Assembly: GCA_003008705.1 (NCBI GenBank) | Contig: PDUO01000069.1 | Location: forward strand, 139,352 to 203,351 | Origin: Pezicula radicicola | Lineage: Eukaryota > Ascomycota > Leotiomycetes > Helotiales > Dermateaceae | DNA length: 64,000 nucleotides | Direction: 5' to 3' | Shown here: piece after piece, positions 55,150-64,000 of the stretch | Layout of the letters: each line of letters starts with the position of its first letter | How positions within the stretch are numbered: the stretch's first letter is position 1 | Position numbers and translations under genes: made by a program | The notes under the pieces: model-generated | Told to the model about the DNA's origin: nothing | Database searches by the model: none | The model's input: only the letters and a program-made list of their open reading frames with translations

Positions 55150-57203
55150 GATGATTTGTTATGTGAGAGAGCAATGCTTCGACAGCGTCCGAAGTGAAAC
55201 TTTCAATGCACACGTCCTTGGTAGTGAGTGTTAAAAGAATCACATGAATCGTGTCTGACCCCTATATCCTCCTCCACGTTTCTGTCAAAGTTGCTACAAT
55301 GGGAACACACTTCTCCCCACCCAAAGCAAACCTAAGTTTACAAAGTGGCAGCCCTGCAAGACGGGTACAGGCAAGACTAGGAGTGACAGCGATAACGAAT
55401 GGTTCATTCAACATATAGAAGCGCAATAGAAGAACAGCTGGGCCGGTCAAATGAGGGATGGGGGGAAGGGGACGTCTTTATAGAACTCCCGCATACCTTC
55501 CTAGGCGAGGCGAGGCTGGGACAGGCCATCCAGGTCACAAAGTCACTGTAGGAGGTGATGGGAATTCGGGTTAGGATTGTCCGTCAGCATCAAACATCTA
55601 GCGTCGGCTAGCCAACACTTCCTAGATTTCAGGATCTTGGCTGGTGCGGGAACTATGGCCGGCGTGGTATGCCTTGGCATCAACAGCAGCTACTATGTTA
55701 CGTCTCCTTTTCCTAGAATACTTGATTTGACGAGGTAGAAGTAGTTAGAATACAAGGAATTAAAGAAGTGACTTTGTTCACTGATAACTGGCAGGCGTCG
55801 TATAAGCCATTGAAGTATAAATGAAGGTTTACACACTTAGCCAGCTTATGAGTTCGTACCAAATCGCTCGTAGTCGATGCTGTTTCTATAAATTTTTATC
55901 GAGGTGCTAGAGTGCATTTCTGATGACACTACGGAGCTGTTACAATATAGCGACTAATATTATTATTGGTTAACATACTAGCGTGTGAGATGTGTCTATA
56001 CCCCCCGTTCACTAAGGAATCTATAATGGAAGTAATAGTACCAATGGTGATTTTATTTTGCGCCGTTTTAAAGAATGTATATTTCTGATCCTTAATTCCA
56101 TTACGCACTGTCTTCTAGACTTGTTGATGAGTCCAGAAGCATTGAGTCCTGATTCTTGACCTGTGTTTTTGTATTCGTAGAAAGATAAGAGCTCCCTATA
56201 ATTTCATACCAAGTTGGTAATATCTAGAATATTAAACTTTGGTTGTGTAGGGAGGGAAGCATAAGTTTGTGAGGATTTTTTTTTTGTAATCCTAATTCTC
56301 ATTCGTGCTACCTAGTTATCCTGTTATCTCTATATCCTTGTGTATTTGTTTCTATTTGTCTCTATTCATCTCTATTTCCTAACACTTTTCATTCCCCCAC
56401 ACCATAACACAACCCCACCCCAAGCATCCATCTAGTAGTTCATGAGACACTTTAAAGAATAGCCACTATTCACATTGCCTAGGTATGTCTGCTAATGTAG
56501 AATAAAACATAGAGAAAGTACTAGTGAAGTAATAGACGAGCATTAATAAACGAATTAATTTAAAGAAACACTGCGAGAGAAATATAAAGTCGGTAAGCAT
56601 GAATTGGACTAGTATGTAAACAAGCATTCAGGCGTTGTATATAAAACATTGCAAGAATTTTGACTCTAATTATCACACGTAAATTGTAAAGGCAAAATAA
56701 CATAAAATAAAGCGAAGGAACAAACCAGCGCTATTTCAATCTATTAGGGATCTACTAATCCCAAATCACGTAGCAGGCTCGGGCCGGGCGGGTACCCCGT
56801 TTAGCGTAGCCCATTAGGCATTAGCGACACAACGTGATGTTTGTTGATTATCCTGTGCCGCATCACTTTTTCTGGTTTAGGTAAACCCGAACCTGATGAG
56901 TCCACCTACATCGTCCTCTATTTAAAGGTCTAGGCCTCTTCTACCGCAGAAGAATATTAATTTGTCCTCTAATGAACATGGGGTTACAATTGTGCTTGGC
57001 GCTTACATGTTTTTACGGGTAATCTTGAGCATCCAACTTTAATTTGCTCTAAAGTGCTCGTAATTGCTCTTGGCCTCAATTGGGGAGCTCAAGAGGAGGA
57101 CAAAAGTATTCTCCAATCGTTCACGCATCTATATAGTTGCATATATGTCCACGTAGACAGGCATTACTGTCATCATTCGCTTCTACCTCCCTCAACCACA
57201 TCG
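55150..57203. other. 2-kb gene-poor stretch
   Basis: No coding region was recognised. It is AT-leaning with a T-tract (56278-56286), a CTATTTGTCTCTATTCATCT-like degenerate repeat (56345-56380) and a GC-rich patch at 56775-56800. No RNA gene was seen. Confidence 0.45.
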
Positions 57204-58990
57204 ATGACTTACAATCCGGTGGCATTATGGAAGCGAGACATCGCTCTCAACAGCTACATATTTAGCCTCTTTCTAATTGGCCTCCCTTTTACAATGCTTG
57301 GCACTTATGTCGTCTATCAGCTCCAAGTACTCGGTTTTCTTATTGGTACAGATTCTGACGGACAGCCATGCCTCGATTACTGTTTGGTACCGTTTGGTAG
57401 CCAAAAACTCGATCTTAATTCAGTTTTGCTGTACCTGAATGCTATAGGATTTGGTCTTGGCGAAGCCTGTTCGGTGATCATATCTGCATATGCCGACTTC
57501 TGGAGTGGGTTGTGGTATAGTCTGTAATGAAGGAGAGGGCTAACAACTTGAGCATAGAAAACAAAACTCTTCTTGTCACTATAATGATCGTCATCTATGG
57601 TGCCATCGCAGTTCCCGTCTACTGGCTAAGGGATACCTCCCTGAGAGCTTTTAACTCTCTCCTGGCTATATATATCGTATACGCGGTGGTTACCTACATT
57701 ATCTCGGCTTTACTCTGCATGTATATTCCGCACTGTATGCGTACCTCGGAGCAAAACGATCCAGCAGATACGTCAATATCACAGCAGATGCTCGGTGACG
57801 AAGCCACTAAGCCGAGTAACGACACCAAGACACCAATTGAGATAATCAAAGAACCAACTGCTGAGATCAATGCACCTGTAGATGGGACAAATGCACCCAA
57901 AAAACGAAAATATGGCTTCAAGATGTCAGTCTGGGGCGGTATTAGCACTAGTGGTGCAGGAATTATAACACTTGTAATCGTCATTATCCTTGCCCAAACG
58001 CTACCAGGCACGGGTGGCCAGAATGCAGGCCTGTTAATCACCACAGTCACTGGTTTTATCACGATTGCAGGTTCAATACTCACCTACATAAGATTACCTG
58101 TCGTTCCGGCGAAGCCTCGCAAGGATTGGAAACAGCTGTGGCTTGAACTGTTCACACCTCTCAAGGATTTGCTCCTGAGAAAGAATATGTTGTTTCTGTT
58201 ACTATCGTATACCATATATACCGACACAGTCTTTGCCATAAGCTCAGTTACTAGTCAACTCTATTACGCTGAAGTCAAGCCAGATACCCTAGAGTACTCG
58301 CTGTATTCGATGGCAGGGACTATTTTTCAGGTGGTAACTATGTGGGCCTTCTATATTTTGCAGGCTTGGCGGTCACCATTCAAACTCGAGACCTGGCTGG
58401 TGATTGGTTATGCTTTGATACTCATTATTCCTGTCTGGGGCTGTATTGGTCTTGCAAACAATATTGATTTCGGCTTTAAGGTAACTATTCCCTCCTATCT
58501 TTGAAGAACTTACTTCAATTGCTCGAGCTGACATTACGTTCATTCACAGAATCGCTGGGAGTTCTACATCCAGAGTTTATTATTCAACCTTTCGGGCTCG
58601 ATTGTCAATCCTACGTTCCGCGTTCTGTTCGCGGAGTTGGTGCCGAAAGGGAGCGAAATCGAGTGGTTTGGGTTGCAAGTGGTCTTGTCGTGTGCAACAG
58701 TGAGTACATCTATGATGTCTAAACCTGCCCGAGATTGCCAATACAGGCATTTTGAGTGGCTCTATTGCTGACAGAGGTCTACGCAGTCTTGGGTCAGTTA
58801 CGTTGCCAATGCACCGCTGCAGAATGCGACACACCAATTGCGTTTCCCACTTGTACTATGTTTGATCTTCTTAATTATGCCTGTGGTACTTGAGATTACT
58901 AGATCTACTCTAAAACTCTTTGCAAGAGACAAACTTCGGTGGCAAGAAGTTGATGCGAGTACAGCTGATGCTCGTGATCTTAACGCCTAA
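57204..58990 (+). CDS. Atg22-like major facilitator (vacuolar efflux type)
   Basis: Four exons deduced: 57204-57519, 57558-58480, 58550-58699, 58787-58990, giving 530 residues. The first donor (GTCTGT at 57520) is weak but gives the right frame and a GGGCTAAC branch site; the alternative GTAATG donor breaks the frame. Twelve or so hydrophobic spans; features of the Atg22 family include VPFGSQKLDLNSVLLYLNAI and IISAYADFW near TM2, VIYGAIAVPVYWLRD, and EIEWFGLQVVLSCATSWVSY near the end. A hydrophilic loop (57740-57910) with KKRKYGFK divides the halves. Atg22 proteins release amino acids from the vacuole after autophagy; this paralogue's substrate is unknown. The C-terminus reads DKLRWQEVDAST. 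Confidence 0.82.
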
Positions 58991-60230
58991 GTCATTAGGC
59001 TATTTCACAAATGCCATGTACGATATTGCGATACAGACCGAAGAAACCGCGAAAAAATTCCTTCTAGGAAATCTAGATCTTGGGAGAAGGAACAAAGTTA
59101 TTATCGATTCAATGTTGACAACCTCCCTGAGCCTGGGTGGGAGAATTATGGTGATTGTGGGGTAATCGTGGATCATGTAATTGATTACCTTGAAGGCCAC
59201 GTAGAGGAAGTTGAGCTTCTGTTGTACGTATTTATCTTCCATCATTCCGGTGCCGTATTGTTTCACTAAAATTCTATTTCCACTCTATAACCTCCTTGAG
59301 ATTAGTCACGATGTTGCCGTAGACAGCAGGCCCACGCCTCCGGCTCCTCCAAGCGTGGCTGCTGCTACTCTGGCCACTCTACCAGCAGCTTTGAATGGAA
59401 CTGCACCACCAGGTCTACCAAGCGCAGCAGTAATAGCTTAAGGGAAATTTAATCTACTTTGTTGTTCTACCTCTTAGCGTCTAAAACAAGAGAGACAGAG
59501 ATAGAGAGGTATAAGTAAAATACTAGAATCCTTTATATAATAAAGATTATAAGAATATACTTTATCTTAGAAATATTAGACGTGTGAAGTGTAGTTGGGG
59601 TAATAATAGTTGTTAACTAGTTTGCCAGAGTCACTATATATGTGTCAGTATTGAGCTTGCTCTTGGTGAGCTTGAGATTGTCCTGAGATTGGATTTAATC
59701 TCTGCCAGTCGGTTGTACCATTTGCCATACATTGGGAATAATCTGGGTGAAGGAATAAGTCCTACCGCAGAGCCGTTTACAAGTATTGAAATGGCTTCTG
59801 TTGGTGGTGGAGCTTCGCAGGATGGAATGTCCAGTTTACCAGAGGATGTGGGTTCTATCCTCGAGCTTCATATCCCACTCTGTTTGGCCGCAGTGGCATC
59901 TTCCGTGATCAGTATACAAGATGAATATTTTTATCTGATAATCCTGAGTGTAAAATATTGGTGGGTGACGAACGTATCTGAAATTGTATCACTCCAGAGC
60001 TTCTTATACATTGCCTTTCTCCGCTCATCCAGGCTAGAGGGGTGTTCGAGCTACCTCAGCTATGTGTGTTAAGGAGGGGATCTTGCCCATCCGGCCTTAT
60101 CAATCGTTGAGAAACTACAAGAGATACCATAACTTGAGCAGTTTAGCATGGAGCTTAAAGTGGATCTTCTAAACTTTCAAAAGCATTGATTTGATATTTC
60201 TGTAGAGAGAAAAGCTAGTTCGCGCAGCTA
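58991..60230. other. No supported gene; possible decayed 5' part of the next relic
   Basis: Frames near 59310-59440 are low-complexity (Ala/Pro/Thr) on both strands. At 59780-59940 the plus strand reads SVGGGASQDGMSSLPEDVGS, protein-like but not recognised. Stops are frequent elsewhere. Confidence 0.4.
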
Positions 60231-60785
60231 ATCCTCATCCCCGGACATGGGCCAGTCATTTTCGGCGAGGGTTGTGCTGCGCAGATTCTACGGGACGGTG
60301 CAGAGGTTCTTGAATATCTTACGAGCAAGACCCTGGAGTTAATGAACAAAGGGGCCACCCTCAACGAGGTGCTTCACTCGGTACAGGTTCCTCCAGAGTA
60401 CCTAACGAAGCCCTATCTGCTTCCGAAATACGACGACCCGGAATTCCTTGTGCGTAGTATCTACCATTTCTATGCTGGATGGTTCGATGGCAACCCGGCG
60501 CACCTGAAGCCTGCAAGGGACGTTGATCTAGCACGAGAACTGGCCCAACTCGCGGGCGGCTCGGAAAATCTCGCGCAGCGGGCCAGTGTTCTCGCCGAAG
60601 AAGGTCAGACCCGACTTGCATTGCATCTAGCCGAGTTCGCTGGTGCAGCTGCTCCGGAGAACAACCAAATTCAAGCCACGCGTGCTGCCATTCTTCAAAA
60701 ATGCGTTGACGGCGAGTCCTCGTTGATGGGAAAGGCTTTTCTTGCCGTCTACCAGCGCGATGCGGCGCAGAGATCGAAGGGCTAA
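60231..60785 (+). pseudogene. 5'-truncated alkyl-sulfatase-type metallo-beta-lactamase
   Basis: An open frame without its own start reads LILIPGHGPVIFGEGCAAQI, EYLTSKTLELMNKGATLNEV, LVRSIYHFYAGWFDGNPAHL, LAQLAGGSENLAQRASVLAE and LALHLAEFAGAAAPENNQIQ, ending in TAA. GHGP is the last metal-binding segment of a metallo-beta-lactamase domain; YxxYAGWFDGNPAHL and the helical repeat after it are hallmarks of the alkyl/aryl-sulfatase dimerisation domain. The catalytic HxHxDH part and everything before GHGP is missing or unreadable, with a frameshift at the left border. This 3' part has no stops, so the loss may be recent. A shorter protein from the ATG at 60342 is conceivable but would lack metal ligands. 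Confidence 0.75.
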
Positions 60786-60967
60786 TAGTGTAACGGCCGA
60801 AACAATGCTTTAATAGAAGTCTTACTCTAGTGGTTATAGTTGGTAGGAATATAAAGTAGGTTAATTATAAAGAGTTAAATAAAATTTATATAGGGTTAGG
60901 GTTAACGTCTTTCTCTTGTAGGTGCGATGTGCTGTACTCTCCTTTATAGCATTCCTTGAGCAATCAT

Positions 60968-63021
60968 TTATCCTTCGACTTTCTCTCTGTGGCTAATAGT
61001 ATTTTCGGCAAACTCCAATTTCGAGTCGGGAGCGTGATGAAGGAGCGCAGTCAAGCCAACGTCTGTCTGCGCTTCTGCCAATAGCCGGGCATCTTCCTCG
61101 CTGCTGTGACTACCAAATACCCTGTCCATCTCTTCCAAAGTCCTATTTTTGGTTTCCGGCAGATACCACCATACCCATAGAAATCCGCCAGCGAGGAACA
61201 CAGCAAAGAAGATGTACGTTCCCCATGCCCAAGCTTTGAACATTGGAGGCACAAAAAATGCGATTGCAAAGTTGTTGATCCAGTTACTAGATGCGCCGAT
61301 AGACGCCCCTTTGGCTCGGATCGACAGCGGAAATATCTCAGAAACTAGTGTCCAAGAGACAGGACCCCAGGTAGCCCCGAAACCGGCGATATAGACCCAA
61401 ATGAATGCTGTTATTGGCAAAATTAGTCAATAAATCCGTGGAAAATTGAGTAAGCTCATACCAACAGCAACCCAGCCTGCGACAGCATGAGCCTCCCAGT
61501 CGTGCCGAAATTTGGCAACAATGATGCCAACTAATATCATGGATATGCCCATGACTGCAGAGCCCACCAGCAGCATAGGTTTTCGACCCACTTTGTCGAT
61601 GATCACCATTGCCGGCAAAGTGCTGACGAAAAATACAACACCTGTCACTCCTGTTGCAAGCATTGCAACTGTGACTGACGACAAACCTAGACTTACAAAC
61701 ACATTCGTTGCATAGTATATAACTATAGAAACCATCAGTTACAGAGCCGGTCTTAAATAAAGTTAGGAGATTATATTACTAGCATCAATTCCACTCCACT
61801 GCTGGAAAAACATTACCAACCACGCTGTAGCGACTCTTTTGAAGTTGTCTCTCGTTCGAAAACAGTTTGCGTATTGTGCAACCTCTCGCACCCAGACGCT
61901 ACCTTCTTCTTTGGCTGCAAGGTTCGGAAAAGCTTTTGCAAACGCTCTCTTTTCGAATAATGCCTCAGCTTTGATCTCAAGATACTCTATTTGAACTAGT
62001 TCATCGTCGACAGGGAGATTACGTAAAAATGAGAGAGTCTTGATGGCTTTCTCGTCTTTCCCAGCTTTCACAAGCCATCTAGGTGAGTACGGCATAAACC
62101 AGATGCCAATGGCAAGGCAAATAGCAGGGATGCCTTGAATTATTGTAGGCAGCCGCCATGCAAGGTTCGATTGAGTTGAACCTGTTCCTCCGATGTAGTT
62201 GCTACCATATCCAATCCAGAAAGACGACATGATCCCTAGAATCGTGGCAAACTGGTAGAAGGACACTAGAGTTCCACGGATTTCTGCAGCGGCAAGCTCT
62301 GCATTATACAACGGTCTGTCTTGTGCATTAGAAGGTCTGGATGTACTTTAGGAAGGAACGAAATATACCCGACTCCACTAAAAGTCCCTACTCCTAGGCC
62401 CGTGAAAAATCTACCAGCGTAGAGTAGGGGTGATTGTCCTGCCTTTGCCCCTGTGTACAAGTAACTCCCGAGGATAACCCAACAACACCCCATAAACATT
62501 GTGTGTTTTCGCGAGAAAACCTCTCCAAACACTCCTGCTGTAAGTGCTCCCGTCCAACCTCCGAGTTGGAGGATGGAAGTGAGCCATCCAGTAGCATCGG
62601 AAGAATTGACCTGGTTAAAAGTTAACCTTGCTCTATTTAAGATAAGCTCGCCGTTTGAGGTATAACATTGTGGGGTTGCCACTTCAGTGCTTAGTATTAC
62701 AGAGCCCCGACTTAGAATTTAGTTCAAGGCATGATCTATGCAGTGTACACTTACGACGTTGGGAAAATTCTCTTTGAACTTGTACATGACTAGTGATTGG
62801 CCCAAGACACCTTGTTGGTAGCCGTACTCAAAGCCGCCGAATCTGTCATTTGTCAGAGAGGATCGGTGACTTGGAAAAATCAATCAAACTAACGACGCGA
62901 AGAGTGCAATGAAAACGATTTTCTTGTTTGACCAAACAAGTTGAAATCTATTCTTGCGTGCCAGTTGGCGGCGCCGGAGAGACGTCGTACCCTCAATGTC
63001 GAGAGGAGTTTCAGTCGCCAT
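60968..63021 (-). CDS. Sugar-porter family MFS transporter
   Basis: Six exons: 63021-62894, 62842-62755, 62610-62369, 62315-61780, 61722-61462, 61407-60968; phases agree and give 564 residues. Twelve-span sugar porter: start MATETPLDIEGTTSLRRR, TM1 with FGGFEYGYQQGVLGQ, SSDATGWLTSILQLGGWTGA, the RK motif FSRKHTMFMGC, GRFFTGLGVGTFSGVGPLYN with AELAAAEIRGTLVS, the PESPRWL-like MPYSPRWLVKAGKDEKA, VMFFQQWSGIDAIIYYATN, DKVGRKPMLLVGS, and LPETKNRTLEEMDRVFG at the C-terminus. It imports a hexose, disaccharide or related polyol by proton symport; the exact sugar is unknown. The third exon must start at 62610, since starting at other acceptors breaks the frame. Intact. Confidence 0.92.
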
Positions 63022-64000
63022 CTTGATCTGAAGTCTCGATTTTAAAACAAAATTCAAATGCAGGAAAAAATGGAAGATGGGGGGGGATGGTCTTTTTATC
63101 AAGTGAAATTGAAGTTCGTAGAATGGTTATGCGCCAAGGATCAGGAAGCGGAAGTCTTTCTGATTGGCATTTACTCGCTATTGTGTTTTACATCTCCCAT
63201 ACCGATTACTCAAAAAGCCATTCCTCATATAGTCTATCGACTCACATTGTGGGATACACCTGCCTTAAATTTTTGCTACAAAGCACCACCCCTAGATCAT
63301 CTCGTCGAATCAATTGTCGTTCCCCGCAACGTTTGTTGGGGGTTTACCGCTTCCCCGCACTCATCCGTGAGAACTACTCTCTTCCCATGTTATTTTCAAT
63401 GGGTCCACCTTCTCAAAGAGTACAGTACGCGACCATCACTCTGGCTTCATTGAGAAAAGTCAGCAATTTGCCACATGCGTATTCTTGCCGAATCCATCAG
63501 AAGAATGTAATGGCAGTTCAAGTTCAAGTTCAAAAACATGGAAAAGAATTCAAGGGTACAGTTTTTTTGCGACCAGTTGGAGAAGGTTTTCGGCGTCTAT
63601 TCGGCCTTACCACGAGCCAAGGTGCTTGCAACTGCCCTACCCCATTTTTGGCGAGAGGGTTCGAACTGCTGCTTTTATCATTGGGCTCGAGATATCCAGT
63701 ACGAAATCGAGCTTCGGGACGTAACTTCCTATGGAGTAATCAATATTTCTCAACTGAAGGGCTTTAAATCCACCAGCGACTTTGGAGATTTCTAGGAGGT
63801 ATGTGTATTTCCGTTGTACAAAACCCAAGATTCATCTACTGGGTTTCCAAGACGCATTCGAAAAAGTTTGCTGAAGATGAAATAACGGGAATTTCAAAGC
63901 TGCATTACGATGTAATAGAGACTCTGATTCTATTGTAGACACAAGTCTTAAAATTCGTTTAAATGAAGGCTAGAATTCTTAATGTATGGGGTTTATTGGA
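63022..64000. other. Upstream region and unassigned DNA
   Basis: The first few hundred bases are the promoter side of the transporter, with a G-tract (63079-63086). A plus-strand frame with an ATG (63538-63795, 85 codons: LEKVFGVYSALPRAKVLATA) has no recognisable family. Nothing else was seen up to the window end. Confidence 0.4.

Noticed and set aside
59689..60072. Open frame of 127 codons before the sulfatase relic
   Set aside because: Starts at a non-ATG codon, has no recognisable domain and does not join the downstream frame.
60890..60906. TTAGGG-like repeat (agggttagggtta), possible interstitial telomere
   Set aside because: Only about two units; too short to distinguish from chance in AT-rich DNA.
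63538..63795. 85-codon plus-strand frame with ATG near the window end
   Set aside because: No recognisable family, no splice context and partial overlap with two other equally open frames.

Overview
The window is genomic DNA from a filamentous ascomycete (Pezizomycotina; a leotiomycete-like fungus would fit, but the species cannot be named from this sequence). The reasons are: genes with short introns (about 45-140 bp) using GT..AG ends and CTAAC/CTGAC branch points; HET-domain, NACHT/NLR, SUR7, fungal Ctr copper transporter and fungal ferric reductase genes; and many gene relics whose stop codons fit repeat-induced point mutation (CpA to TpA, giving CAG/CAA to TAG/TAA and TGG to TAG). The first bases contain Ns, so the left edge is probably next to an assembly gap.

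Layout. 1-4.3 kb is decayed: AT-rich DNA, a glutamine-rich ORF full of amber codons, a broken second copy of the Arp2/3 subunit ARPC3, and a broken HET gene. 4.3-7.9 kb has an intact GNAT acetyltransferase and an intact HET gene. 7.9-9.4 kb is non-coding, with a 305-bp inverted-repeat (MITE-like) element and an AT-rich block. 9.4-21.5 kb is the most interesting part: a tail-anchored protein, a divergently transcribed intracellular subtilisin (S8) with a degenerate ankyrin-like N-terminus, and then a large NLR (lipase-like domain, P-loop NTPase, about 25 ankyrin repeats, ZZ zinc finger). A second AT-rich block closes this segment at 21.5-21.8 kb.

21.8-39.5 kb mixes a few good genes (a glutathione-independent formaldehyde dehydrogenase-like enzyme, a secreted carboxylesterase) with relics of three cytochromes P450, a second carboxylesterase, a WD40 fragment, a G-patch-like gene and an OrsC/DUF3505-like gene. 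39.8-48.7 kb holds a SUR7-family membrane protein, an uncharacterised protein, a coiled-coil relic and a second NLR (hydrolase plus NACHT, without C-terminal repeats). 50.4-51.3 kb is an amidase relic. 51.4-55.1 kb is a divergent pair, a Ctr copper transporter and a ferric/cupric reductase, the two steps of reductive copper uptake; their shared promoter has Mac1-like TGTGCTCA motifs. 57.2-63.0 kb has an Atg22-like major-facilitator protein, a 5'-truncated alkyl-sulfatase-type metallo-beta-lactamase relic, and an intact sugar transporter.

How the genes fit together. Three intact gene types here (HET, S8 peptidase, NLR) belong to families tied to non-self recognition and regulated cell death in fungi. 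The tail-anchored protein, peptidase and NLR form one compact segment between AT-rich blocks and may act together; this is inference. The metabolic genes look like an eroded accessory detoxification or secondary-metabolism region. Exon boundaries were deduced by hand from splice signals and protein continuity, and family assignments come from motif recognition, not from database searches.
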